Origin: Prosthecobacter sp.
Lineage (GTDB): Bacteria; Verrucomicrobiota; Verrucomicrobiia; Verrucomicrobiales; Verrucomicrobiaceae
Direction of reading: 5' to 3'
Length of the DNA stretch: 64,000 bases
Assembly: GCA_021733925.1 (NCBI GenBank)
Contig: JAIPJY010000034.1
Coordinates: forward strand, 1 to 64,000
Positions 6,983 to 15,878 of this stretch are shown here, in pieces (the first letter of the stretch is position 1; every line of letters starts with the position of its first letter). Both the position numbers and the translations under genes were made by a program. The notes under the pieces were generated by a model. It saw only the letters and a program-made list of their open reading frames with translations, had not been told where the DNA came from and searched no databases.

Positions 6983-7044
6983 CGTCAGCGATAAAGCGGT
7001 TGGGACTCACCCAAGACATCTGTTCACCAGCCACCTGTTAGGCG
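6983..7044 (+). repeat. 62-bp cassette-leader block, copy 2, ending in GTTAGGC
   Basis: Same 24-base left and 26-base right flank as 6225-6286, with a different 12-base centre (TCACCCAAGACA against AAACCCTACACC). It ends in GTTAGGCG, 46 bases before the next cassette-like gene. Confidence 0.6.
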
Positions 7045-7090
7045 TTTTCTCGCGTCTTCTGAGAACGAAAGCCAGCTAACCCAGACTCCA

Positions 7091-7573
7091 ATGCGCAGCG
7101 AGTGCCAATTCTTCATGTCTGCCGAGGACGAATCTGAGTTCATCGCACACGCCACGGCGGCGCATCCGCTTACCATCAGCGGCGAGGGCCGTATCTCTGC
7201 GCTGGTCTGTTCTCATGGGTCGATTCAGTTTCTCCGCAGCGAGCGCTGCGGCTCAACCCTCACTGCCGGGCGAATCGCCCTCGCAACGACTGGCCTCGAC
7301 GGCGAGAGTCTGTTTCCCGACACCGCTCCGAGCCTTGAGCACATCTATCGTCAGCTACGCCGCTGGTTGCAGAAGCACTACACGAACGACCTCGTGGCTT
7401 ACAGCGAAGCTCTTCCGCTCGAACGCCGCAAAGTGGTTCGATACCCCAGCTTTTGGCTGGCACCTCACGCCCGCAGTTGGTTGCTCAGTCATGCCGATGC
7501 CGTCCTCAGACAGTTCCAGACCGGCGCTGTCGTTTTCATGCCGAGTCCATCCCATGCAGCCGGAAACGCCTAA
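7091..7573 (+). CDS. Hypothetical soluble protein, gene cassette
   Basis: A 160-residue protein with no signal peptide or membrane helix. It begins CQFFMSAEDESEFIAHA, includes IQFLRSERCGSTLTAGRIALATTGLDG near residues 45-75, and ends in a Trp/Arg-rich part (LRRWLQKHYTNDL, FWLAPHARSWL). The organisation is like a family of hypothetical proteins often seen in cassette arrays (recollection). Its TAA stop sits inside GCCTAAC (7568-7574), again the start of an attC-like site, but that site breaks off after about 14 bases. Confidence 0.65.
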   Translation: MRSECQFFMSAEDESEFIAHATAAHPLTISGEGRISALVCSHGSIQFLRSERCGSTLTAGRIALATTGLDGESLFPDTAPSLEHIYRQLRRWLQKHYTNDLVAYSEALPLERRKVVRYPSFWLAPHARSWLLSHADAVLRQFQTGAVVFMPSPSHAAGNA

Positions 7574-7586
7574 CCATGCGCCGAGG
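7568..7586 (+). other. Truncated attC-like site 3
   Basis: GCCTAACCATGCGC is identical to the first 14 bases of site 2. The sequence then diverges into CGAGGGGGGG and no inner arm or right box follows. A deletion or insertion has removed the rest, so the last cassette is probably locked in place. Confidence 0.55.
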
Positions 7587-7634
7587 GGGGGAACATGGAA
7601 ACATTTTCAGACATCCCCTCCGGTGGAATGGACC

Positions 7635-8078
7635 TCATTCTGGAATGGTAGCAGCGATCTCGACGAAACCCGTTTGCCGGTGAAACTTCAGAGTGAATGC
7701 ATGGAGAACATCCAAGCCCAAGATGGCTTGATAGCTTTCACTTTTGAGAGGAGCCCCCACCACCTCAAAATTGGCATCCTCAAAGATGACTGCGCCTGAC
7801 TTCGTGCGCACCTGCAGCCGAACCACATAAATAGGGTATTCCTGCGACCCTCCATTGAAGTCCTGCACCCTGCGCACATCATAGGAGGCCAGACAAAGAG
7901 CCTCCAGAACGTCGAGATCAATGACCGTGGCATCTGCACCCGTATCGATCAATGCCGGCACCTGCCGATCCGGCCGACGATAGACCTCCATTCGCTCCAA
8001 ACAGTAGTCACGATACACCGCGCTTGCGCCAACGCTGATCTCAATGACAGCCAGCCCGCATGAAATGAACGAGGGCAT
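7635..8078 (-). CDS. Retropepsin-like aspartic protease
   Basis: The 147-residue protein carries the aspartyl-protease motif ALIDTGADATVID with the catalytic Asp at residue 45. It is followed by a flap-like hydrophobic region and the hydrophobic-hydrophobic-Gly turn AILGLDVL near residue 119, as in single-domain retropepsins that act as homodimers. There is no signal peptide or membrane segment, so a cytoplasmic site is likely; the substrate is unknown. The ATG at 8078 directly follows the TAA of the upstream gene (8079-8081), so the two form an operon with likely translational coupling. It sits next to the cassette region and could be part of an accessory module. Confidence 0.8.
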   Translation of the reverse strand: MPSFISCGLAVIEISVGASAVYRDYCLERMEVYRRPDRQVPALIDTGADATVIDLDVLEALCLASYDVRRVQDFNGGSQEYPIYVVRLQVRTKSGAVIFEDANFEVVGAPLKSESYQAILGLDVLHAFTLKFHRQTGFVEIAATIPE

Positions 8079-8330
8079 TTACCGCACGGAAGTGATGGGA
8101 CTTGCCAGATGAACGAGTTCGTCTTTTTCCGAGATCTTCCTCACCAAAAAATGACCGTCACCGCCTTGTGTGTAGCCCTTTTTCAAAGCCTCGACACGAT
8201 CCGCGAAAGCACCCTGAAACATGCCCCCAATGAAAAGCGCAAACTTTCCCGCTCCATACTCTCTGAGCAGGTTCGGTCGTTGCTGCATGAAAGCAGCCAG
8301 TTCATGGGAAAGGTGGCTCGGGGCGCTCAT
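8079..8330 (-). CDS. Small protein upstream of retropepsin (DUF5678-like)
   Basis: An 83-residue soluble protein starting at the ATG at 8330, preceded by a good GGAGGAA ribosome binding site. The core, LREYGAGKFALFIGGMFQGAFADRVEALKKGY near residues 21-52, resembles the DUF5678 type (an aromatic-K-x-hydrophobic strand followed by a helix), a match made from memory. DUF5678-like genes next to aspartyl-protease genes seem a recurring arrangement, which I could not verify. Its stop abuts the protease start with no gap. The partner could be a regulator, substrate or inhibitor of the protease; that is inference. Confidence 0.7.
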   Translation of the reverse strand: MSAPSHLSHELAAFMQQRPNLLREYGAGKFALFIGGMFQGAFADRVEALKKGYTQGGDGHFLVRKISEKDELVHLASPITSVR

Positions 8331-8788
8331 GGGGGGATTCCTCCAGGGTTCGGTTTCACGAGAGAAGGCGAACCTCGTTCTAGGGGCAAATATCAACGAC
8401 CGTAAAATGGCACAATCTCCGTTCAGCACAATTGCCGATTCGCCTGGTGTCGCAAAGTGAGGAAACAGGTGCGCCCATTGCCCGCACAGGGCAGGGGCAT
8501 GACGATCAAGCGCGGCTTCCTTCGAGTCTCTCCGCCTGACTGTGGCCCCGCCACCACACATGATCACTTCCTAAGCAGTTCCCATCCATGCGCCAAATGA
8601 GGTGTGCATGGAGGACGTCACAAATCATTGCAATACAGATTATTACGCGGCATGGGTACGCACTAAGTGCCTGGCATCTTTTTCCTCAAGGCAGTATAAC
8701 TTCAACTTGCAGATTCCCCGCCTCAAAGTCTCCTCCACTCCTCTTGGGAAGCGACATGAATACGAAAGGGGGGGGGCTGGCATCTTTG

Positions 8789-9313
8789 TCAAAGCGGGAC
8801 TTTTGCGAGAGCTAGAACTTTATCGAGTGACTCCAAAAGATGATTTGCTGTGGCTCGAAATGTTTCGAAGTCCGGAGTTTCATGAGTATAAGTCGATCCG
8901 TTAGGACTCAAATAAAGGCCCGTTGTCTCCCCATTACGAAGCATTTGGGATTGACGAAGAACATCAAGCTTCCGGAGAAATATCACCATCTCCTTTAAAA
9001 GCTGATCTTCCACTTCGAGATGAGCTAGGGCAACTTTGATCGAATTTAGATCGGTGACGCATTGCGCGTTCAATTGTTCAATAAACGCCTCCTTCGCGAA
9101 CTCAAACCCATCGGAGGAGCCATTTGCATTAAAGTGATTTAGGACATTTTGAATTGGCTCAATCTCAGCAACAAGAAGCTTAAGAGTGCCTTGTCGTTGA
9201 GAGCTTTTTTGACGTTTACTTGTGCGCGACTGCACAAAGTAAGTGATCGCTGCACCTAAAATAACGAGACAAACAGGCTGGATAACCTTCTCTAAAATTT
9301 GTTGTAAAGGCAT
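8789..9313 (-). CDS. Membrane-anchored hypothetical protein, AT-rich
   Basis: The product has 174 residues, with one N-terminal helix (about 10-27, VIQPVCLVILGAAITYFVQS), a basic stretch (RTSKRQKSSQRQ), then a largely helical soluble domain of about 130 residues. No family recognised. Base composition and codon use are markedly more AT-rich than the neighbours (many AAA, TTT, ATT), pointing to recent acquisition. The topology resembles small single-pass proteins with a cytoplasmic helical domain, and defence or phage origin is possible but unsupported. Confidence 0.65.
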   Translation of the reverse strand: MPLQQILEKVIQPVCLVILGAAITYFVQSRTSKRQKSSQRQGTLKLLVAEIEPIQNVLNHFNANGSSDGFEFAKEAFIEQLNAQCVTDLNSIKVALAHLEVEDQLLKEMVIFLRKLDVLRQSQMLRNGETTGLYLSPNGSTYTHETPDFETFRATANHLLESLDKVLALAKVPL

Positions 9314-9512
9314 GAAAATTTATGAAAGAACGCTCGGCAGGCTATAGACTTCAGGGCGCTGTGTCTGTAGGCATAAGCATTCAAACGGCTGAAGGATTCA
9401 GAGAATCAGCATCTGAAAAGTGATCAAAAGCGCGCTTCGCGCAACTGGTCATTTTCCAAGCGCAAATACTTTACATTACATTGATTGTTGGTAGTTAATA
9501 ACCGGGTCGTTT

Positions 9513-9552
9513 GGAGGCTCTGAAACTGGCCTGCGCCAGTCAAGGAGCCTCC
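9513..9552. terminator. Probable terminator hairpin after the Gfo/Idh/MocA gene
   Basis: GGAGGCTC...ACTGGC pairs with GCCAGT...GGAGCCTCC, a long interrupted stem with a CTGC loop, 11 bases beyond the minus-strand stop codon at 9564. There is no strong U tract, so termination is plausible but not certain. Confidence 0.4.
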
Positions 9553-9563
9553 GGAACGCGAAC

Positions 9564-10637
9564 CTACCCCACCAACTTCAGCGTCCGTTTCTCCTGGGCG
9601 CTCTGGAAGGCGGTATCGACGATCTGCTGGCCGATGCGGGAGATGTCGAGGCGGAGCGGGCCGATGAGGGGCGCGCCGGTTTCGAGGTGGTGAATGACGT
9701 GCTCGACGGGATTGCGGTTCGGGGCTTGGACGGGATCGACCGGGATCTCGTAGCCTTCCGGGCGGGCGCGGGTTTGGACGCGGACGGTGGGTTCGTAGTC
9801 GTAGCACGAGAGGGTGCCGTCGGTGCCTTTGAGGACGAAGCCGCACTTGGGCTGGGGCTGGTGGGTCCAGGGATCGGTGAAGGTGCCCCAGCGGGTTTCG
9901 CTTTTGCTGAGGCCGAAGCTGTAGCGGATGATGGCGACGGCGTGCTCGTCCACCTCCAGCCCGGCGGGTTCATCCCAGACGCCGGTGACTTCCAGCGGGG
10001 CCCGGCCGCCGAGGTGCCAGGTGCCGAGGGTGGTGCCGTAGCCCATGTAGTCGAGCAGGGATCCCCCGCCCTGCGCCTTGCTGTAAAACCAGCTCGCGGC
10101 TTTTTCGGCGGCGCTGGGTTCTTTTTCGATCTTGTCGGCGCCGTGGTAGAGCGGGCCGCGATTGCCGCCTTGGTGGTGGAATTCGCGGACCTCGCCGATG
10201 AGGCCTTCCTGGATGAGGCGGTGGGCGGTCTGCTGGCCGGCATCCCAGACGAGGGGCCAGTTGACGGTGAGGAGCTTGCCGTGCGGCTGCATGGCGGCGA
10301 TCATGGCATCCGCCTCGGCCAGCGATCCGGCGAAGGGTTTCTCCATGATGATGTGGGTGCCGAAGGGTGCGATTTTGGCCACCCAGTCGCCGTGATTGGA
10401 GGCGGCGGGACAGAGGATGACGATGTCGGGCTTGGTCTGCTCCATGCAGGCGCGGTAGTCGGTGAAGACCTGGGCGTCGGTGAGGCTGAAATTCCGCTGG
10501 GCGTCCACGAGGCGTGCGGGCTGCTCATCGCAGATGCCCACGATCTCCGCGTTCGGGTGCTCGGAGGTCTGGCGCAGGAGGTCGCCCATGTGGAAGTGAT
10601 CGAAGTTGATGCCGGCGATGCGCCATTTTTTGCTCAT
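9564..10637 (-). CDS. Gfo/Idh/MocA family oxidoreductase
   Basis: The 357-residue protein has the two-domain architecture of NAD(P)-dependent sugar dehydrogenases. An N-terminal Rossmann domain begins MSKKWRIAGINFDHFHMGDL. IVILCPAASNHGDWVAKI follows, then the EKP motif in HIIMEKPFAGSLAEAD near residue 97. The C-terminal alpha/beta domain contains EVREFHHQGGNRGPLYHG. Members oxidise or rearrange sugars and inositols; the substrate cannot be told from sequence. I chose the ATG at 10637 because the family N-terminus starts there; the extra 30 upstream codons run toward the tandem repeat. The 99-bp repeat array lies directly upstream and may sit in or near its promoter. Confidence 0.88.
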   Translation of the reverse strand: MSKKWRIAGINFDHFHMGDLLRQTSEHPNAEIVGICDEQPARLVDAQRNFSLTDAQVFTDYRACMEQTKPDIVILCPAASNHGDWVAKIAPFGTHIIMEKPFAGSLAEADAMIAAMQPHGKLLTVNWPLVWDAGQQTAHRLIQEGLIGEVREFHHQGGNRGPLYHGADKIEKEPSAAEKAASWFYSKAQGGGSLLDYMGYGTTLGTWHLGGRAPLEVTGVWDEPAGLEVDEHAVAIIRYSFGLSKSETRWGTFTDPWTHQPQPKCGFVLKGTDGTLSCYDYEPTVRVQTRARPEGYEIPVDPVQAPNRNPVEHVIHHLETGAPLIGPLRLDISRIGQQIVDTAFQSAQEKRTLKLVG

Positions 10638-10712
10638 AGGGGCTGCATCGAAGCCGAAGGGCCGGGGGATGACAACCTTCATTTTTGATCGCGGGATTTG
10701 GGCCGGAATAAT

Positions 10713-11397
10713 AACCACGGATGACACGGATCTTCACGGATACCGGAGGCTGAAATCATGGGATTGATCCGTGCTGCTCGTGAAATCCGTGGTTTATGGA
10801 CCGGAGTTTCCAACCACGGATCACACGGATTTTCACGGATACCGGAGGCTGAAATCATGGGATTGATCCGTGCTGCTCGTGAAATCCGTGGTTTATGGAC
10901 CGGAGTTTCCAACCACGGATCACACGGATCACACGGATTTTCACGGATGACTGAGGCTGAAATCATGGGATTGATCCGTGCTGGTCGTGAAATCCGTGGT
11001 TTATGGACCGGAGTTTCCAACCACGGATCACACGGATTTTCACGGATACCGGAGGCTGAAATCATGGGATTTATCCGTGCTGGTCGTGAAATCCGTGGTT
11101 TATGGGCCGGAGTTTCCAACCACGGATCACACGGATTTTCACGGATGACTGAGGCTGAAATCATGGGATTGATCCGTGCTGGTCGTGAAATCCGTGGTTT
11201 ATGGGCCGGAGTTTCCAACCACGGATCACACGGATTTTCACGGATACCGGAGGCTGAAATCATGGGATTGATCCGTGCTGCTCGTGAAATCCGTGGTTTA
11301 TGGGCCGGAGTTTCCAACCACGGATCACACGGATTTTCACGGATGACTGAGGCTGAAATCATGGGATTGATCCGTGCTGGTCGTGAAATCCGTGGTT
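10713..11397. repeat. Tandem array of seven 99-bp units
   Basis: Units are aligned by AAATCATGGGATTGATCCGT at 10754, 10853, 10961, 11060, 11159, 11258 and 11357. Spacing is 99 bp except one of 108 bp caused by an extra CACACGGAT. Each unit contains the inverted repeat AACCACGGATCACACGGATT / AATCCGTGGTT with CACGGAT/ATCCGTG arms. Two unit types, with CGGATACCGG or CGGATGACTG, alternate from unit 2 onward, giving a 198-bp higher-order repeat. Because 99 is a multiple of 3, open frames run through the array on both strands; these are artefacts. Confidence 0.9.
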
Positions 11398-11564
11398 CAC
11401 CTAGGCGCTGGCTGGAAGATGGGCCCTGTTTGGCTCATAGGGCCGCATCGAGGCCGAGGTGTGATGGAATGACAATCTCCGAATTCGGGAATGGCCATGG
11501 CTGCGGCGGCTTGGTATTCTCTGCCTATTAATTGACGGTCCCCAACCACCCACCCCTTGCCCGC

Positions 11565-11987
11565 ATGAACCCCAAAAGTACCATTGTCATCCTCCTGACC
11601 GCCTTCGCGGCGATCTGGATCACCGATCTGCTGATCCATGAACTGGCTCTGAAGTCCGCTTACCTGTCGGTATCCGGTCTGTGGCGCACGCCTGCGGCCA
11701 TGAAAGAGCTGATCAAATGGCTGATGGTGGGTCAGTTCATGGCGGCGGCAGGTCTCACGGTCATCTGGATCAACCGCTGTGCGCCGAACACCACGACGCT
11801 GAAATCCGCCATTCGCTTCGGCTTTTTTGTGGGCATGATCGCCACGTCCTACGCCCCGATCTTTTACGCCGTGCTGCCGATCCCCGGCCTGATCTGCCTG
11901 CAATGGGTGCTCTACGGGATTCTGCAGAGCATTGTGGTGACGGTGACCGTTTACCTCACCACGTACAAACTGTCCCAAGAGGGCTAG
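11565..11987 (+). CDS. Four-helix integral membrane protein
   Basis: A 140-residue protein with four hydrophobic helices: STIVILLTAFAAIWITDLLI near 4-23, WLMVGQFMAAAGLTVIWI near 51-68, FGFFVGMIATSYAPIFYAVL near 85-105, and a C-terminal one near 110-132. Its start is set at ATG 11565, where the first helix follows a short basic leader; 11 upstream codons look spurious. It resembles small DUF-type four-helix proteins of unknown role. The next gene begins 21 bases later on the same strand. Confidence 0.7.
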   Translation: MNPKSTIVILLTAFAAIWITDLLIHELALKSAYLSVSGLWRTPAAMKELIKWLMVGQFMAAAGLTVIWINRCAPNTTTLKSAIRFGFFVGMIATSYAPIFYAVLPIPGLICLQWVLYGILQSIVVTVTVYLTTYKLSQEG

Positions 11988-12008
11988 AGCCAGCGGTTTG
12001 AACTCCTG

Positions 12009-12446
12009 ATGGCCTCCGCCAACGAAATCCGCGACACGCCCGGCCGGCTGCTGCTCGGCTGGGCGGTGCTGCTGACGTGCCTCGTCCTGCTCTCCTGGCG
12101 CATCCACCTGCACCCGGCAGATTACGAGTGGACCGAGTACCCCACGGCGCTGGGTGACCTGAAGTACTACCGCGCGCTGGGCAAGGATGACCGCTACGAG
12201 CCGAACCTGCGCTACGCCGGTCAGGATGAAGGCGTCTTCCGCCGTGTGGAGGAGTCGGTGGAGTTTGACGACGGCACCATGATGAAACGGGGCATCGATG
12301 TCACCGGCAGCCACTTCGTCTACCAGCCGGAGGCTGCTGGCGAGAAGAGTCCCCTGCCCGTCTATTTGAAGAGCAGCGAGAACCGGTATGTGGAGTTTGG
12401 AGCGCGGAAGTTTTACCCGCCGTTTGTGCCCAAGACGGGGCCGTGA
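12009..12446 (+). CDS. Single-pass membrane-anchored hypothetical protein
   Basis: The 145-residue protein has one N-terminal helix (about 13-30, LLLGWAVLLTCLVLLSW) and a soluble extracytoplasmic domain rich in Tyr, Asp and Glu (DLKYYRALGKDDRYEPNLRYAG). No recognised family. It is co-oriented with the four-helix gene 21 bases upstream and they probably form a transcription unit. Confidence 0.65.
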   Translation: MASANEIRDTPGRLLLGWAVLLTCLVLLSWRIHLHPADYEWTEYPTALGDLKYYRALGKDDRYEPNLRYAGQDEGVFRRVEESVEFDDGTMMKRGIDVTGSHFVYQPEAAGEKSPLPVYLKSSENRYVEFGARKFYPPFVPKTGP

Positions 12447-12464
12447 GGGTTGTGGGGGCGAGGT

Positions 12465-12565
12465 AACACGAATGCAGAGGAATGATCGCGAACAAGCGCG
12501 AATCAGAGTCCAATCCAGCGCATTCATTGGCATTCACGGCCATTCGCCTTTGAGGCATCCGGCGC
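12465..12565. repeat. Short inverted/direct repeat-rich stretch with CGCGAA and CATTCA motifs
   Basis: AACACGAATGCAGAGGAATG, CGCGAACAAGCGCGAATCAG and GCATTCATTGGCATTCACGG are mutually related in direct and inverted orientation. It resembles decayed dispersed repeats; I see no gene in 12447-12741. Confidence 0.4.
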
Positions 12566-12617
12566 TGTTATGCGGTCGGATTCCTTGCCATTCTGCGAGG
12601 TGAGGGGGCACAGAAAT

Positions 12618-12696
12618 CACCACAGAGGCACGATGAACACAGAGTCCTGATTTATAGCTGTTTGGAATTCTCTGTGTTCATCGTGCCTCTGTGGTG
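12618..12696. repeat. Perfect 27-bp inverted repeat
   Basis: Arm 12618-12644 (CACCACAGAGGCACGATGAA CACAGAG) is the exact reverse complement of 12670-12696, with a 25-base AT-richer spacer. Repeats built on CACAGAGGCAC are known to me from PVC genomes as dispersed intergenic elements. It could form a strong hairpin between the upstream pair and the purH region. Confidence 0.85.
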
Positions 12697-12741
12697 AACT
12701 CAGGGCTGGGAGGAGACGAATGAATTTCGAAGCTTGCTATT

Positions 12742-12909
12742 ATGCCAGCATCTCCAGAAAAGCGGCGGGCGCGGCAGGCTCATGATTTACAGCGATGGAC
12801 TAACGCATTTCAGCAACCAGATGAAATGGCCAGCAAATACCGCCACAAGAAAAACCTCTGCCACTGGTACATGAAATTGGCGCATGAAATGCGCTTGGCA
12901 CCCCCATAA
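12742..12909 (+). CDS. Possible 55-residue basic protein
   Basis: A short frame from ATG 12742 to TAA 12909 encodes a basic, helical-looking peptide beginning MPASPEKRRARQAHDLQRW and ending AHEMRLAPP. It uses codons plausibly and fills the gap before purH. There is no strong ribosome binding site and no recognised family, so it may be chance. Confidence 0.3.
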   Translation: MPASPEKRRARQAHDLQRWTNAFQQPDEMASKYRHKKNLCHWYMKLAHEMRLAPP

Positions 12910-12952
12910 TTCTCCCTTTACTCCCACCCCCGAACTTCCTCCCAAGACACAC

Positions 12953-14491
<1,539 letters not shown>

Positions 14492-14831
14492 GATGCTGTG
14501 CCGCTGAGAGAGGCGGAATAGCAGACAGGTCAAAGGGGCAAGCTGCGCGCATTTGGAGTGCGGCTGCGCAACCCTGAAAGGGTGAAGCTGCCGCTTTCGA
14601 GCGTCTCATGGTGAGCAGGTGCCTACCCGCTGGCGGAGAATTACCGGCTCCCGCTCTCGTGCAGTTTGGAATGGGTGTGAGTCACCGAGTCCGGCGAAAG
14701 CGGTAGCTGCGTTCGTGCCTCACTTCGCGACCGCAGTCCATATGGGCGCTGTGGCCATGCGGAGCATCTTAACGGTTCCTCCCCCATTTGCCCCTTGTGC
14801 GGAAGCCGCTCCCGTTCAATGCCTACGCCCC
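14492..14831. other. Intergenic region holding a dispersed repeat
   Basis: Bases 14549-14752 are a copy of the GGACTGCGG/CTACCGCTTTCG repeat in inverted orientation (ending GCGACCGCAGTCCAT). The remainder leads into lgt. Its open frame upstream of lgt is not conserved Lgt sequence. No other gene is seen. Confidence 0.65.
14549..14752 (-). repeat. Dispersed repeat, TGGACTGCGGTCGCG family, copy 1
   Basis: It begins TTTGGAGTGCGGCTGCGCAA, passes through GTGAAGCTGCCGCTTTCG and GAAAGCGGTAGCTGCG and ends CGCGACCGCAGTCCAT. The first about 60 bases are almost identical to 18172-18232. Other copies are at 18172-18357, 30499-30640 and 37476-37645. Confidence 0.7.
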
Positions 14832-15797
14832 ATGATTTTCGCCTACTACCTGCACGACCTCAGCCCGTTTTTCATCAAGTTCACGGATGGGATTAAAATT
14901 CACTGGTATGGGCTGGCCTACGTGCTGGGATTTTACCTCACCTACCGGGTGATGTACTTCCTGGCCAAGCGCGGCCTGTCGGAGATCAAGCCTGACGCGG
15001 TGGCGGATTTCATCACCATGGTTGCGCTCTTCGGCCTCGTGTTGGGAGGTCGGCTCGGCTACATGCTGCTGTACAATTTTGACGAGTTCATCCATGCGCC
15101 CTGGACGTTATTCCTGATCAATCAAGGTGGCATGGCCAGTCACGGCGGCATCGCAGGTGTCACACTTTTCTGCGGCTGGTACGCTTGGAAACACAAGATC
15201 TCGTGGGCCGGCATCGGCGACTCCATTGTGTGCGGCGCACCTCTGGGAGTGTTTCTGGGCCGCATCGCCAACTTCATCAATGGCGAGCTCTTTGGCCATG
15301 TGACCACGGTGTCCTGGGCGGTCAAATTTCCGACCGAGATCCTGCATGAAGACTTCGTCAAGCAAGGAGGGGATCCGGCACTGAGGGATGAAGTCTGGCA
15401 GCGCGGCCTGCAGCACAGCCCGGACATCATCGCCTACTTTGAGAAGTTTCGTGGCGGGCGTGCGGAGCTGGAGCAGATCCTGCACCCGCGCCATCCTTCC
15501 CAGCTTTATGAGGCCCTCGGTGAGGGGCTGCTGCTCAGCGCCATCCTGATCTTCCTTCGCCTGCGCTTCCCGCGCCTGCGCCAGGGCATCATCGCCGGCC
15601 TGTTCTTCATCCTCTACGCCATCGCCCGCATCGCGCTGGAGTATGTGCGTCAGCCGGACAGCGGCTCAGAGATGATCATGGGCCTGACCAAGGGGCAGTT
15701 TTTCTCCACCTTCATGTTCATCGTCGGTGGTCTTTTCATCGGCTACGGCCTGATCTGGGGCAAGAGCCCGCCCGGGCCCGCTGCGGCCAAAGCCTGA
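14832..15797 (+). CDS. lgt: Prolipoprotein diacylglyceryl transferase
   Basis: The 321-residue membrane enzyme transfers diacylglycerol from phosphatidylglycerol to the lipobox Cys of prolipoproteins in the inner membrane. Recognisable Lgt signatures are IKIHWYGLAYVLGFYLTYR near residue 18, LGGRLGYMLLYN near 73, GGMASHGG near 97, GRIANFINGELFGHVT near 143 (the Lgt signature with its conserved Arg and Asn), HPSQLYEALGEG near 223, and a final EYVRQPD. It has about seven membrane helices and is slightly longer than the E. coli enzyme because of a loop before HPSQLYE. The start at ATG 14832 precedes the conserved first helix; the longer frame upstream runs into a dispersed repeat. Confidence 0.95.
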   Translation: MIFAYYLHDLSPFFIKFTDGIKIHWYGLAYVLGFYLTYRVMYFLAKRGLSEIKPDAVADFITMVALFGLVLGGRLGYMLLYNFDEFIHAPWTLFLINQGGMASHGGIAGVTLFCGWYAWKHKISWAGIGDSIVCGAPLGVFLGRIANFINGELFGHVTTVSWAVKFPTEILHEDFVKQGGDPALRDEVWQRGLQHSPDIIAYFEKFRGGRAELEQILHPRHPSQLYEALGEGLLLSAILIFLRLRFPRLRQGIIAGLFFILYAIARIALEYVRQPDSGSEMIMGLTKGQFFSTFMFIVGGLFIGYGLIWGKSPPGPAAAKA

Positions 15798-15824
15798 TTT
15801 TTAACCTTTTCACATACAAAAGCC

Positions 15825-15852
15825 GAACCCTGTGGCGTTAGGCTGGTCGTAT
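15825..15852 (+). promoter_or_regulatory. Possible ECF-type promoter before the sigma gene
   Basis: GAACCC (15825-15830) and CGTAT (15848-15852), 17 bases apart, resemble the -35 GGAACC and -10 CGTC/T elements of ECF sigma promoters. It lies about 27 bases upstream of the sigma ATG, consistent with autoregulation. This is inference from pattern only. Confidence 0.35.
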
Positions 15853-15878
15853 ACACTTTGATACACCTTGCCCCCCGC

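Noticed and set aside
8602-8904. Plus-strand frame of 100 codons overlapping the AT-rich minus-strand gene
   Set aside because: It has no recognisable motif or ribosome binding site and overlaps the better-supported minus-strand gene at its 3' end.
10713-11397. CRISPR array
   Set aside because: The repetitive unit is 99 bp with no unique spacers and there is no cas gene nearby.
10758-11531. Long open frame on the plus strand (and another on the minus strand) through the tandem array
   Set aside because: The unit length of 99 bp is a multiple of three, so any frame lacking a stop in one unit stays open; both strands are open and the repeats are non-coding hairpins.
15835-15843. GCGTTAGGC upstream of the sigma gene as an attC right box
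   Set aside because: No left box or inner arms are within 150 bases, and it lies in a normal promoter region between housekeeping genes.
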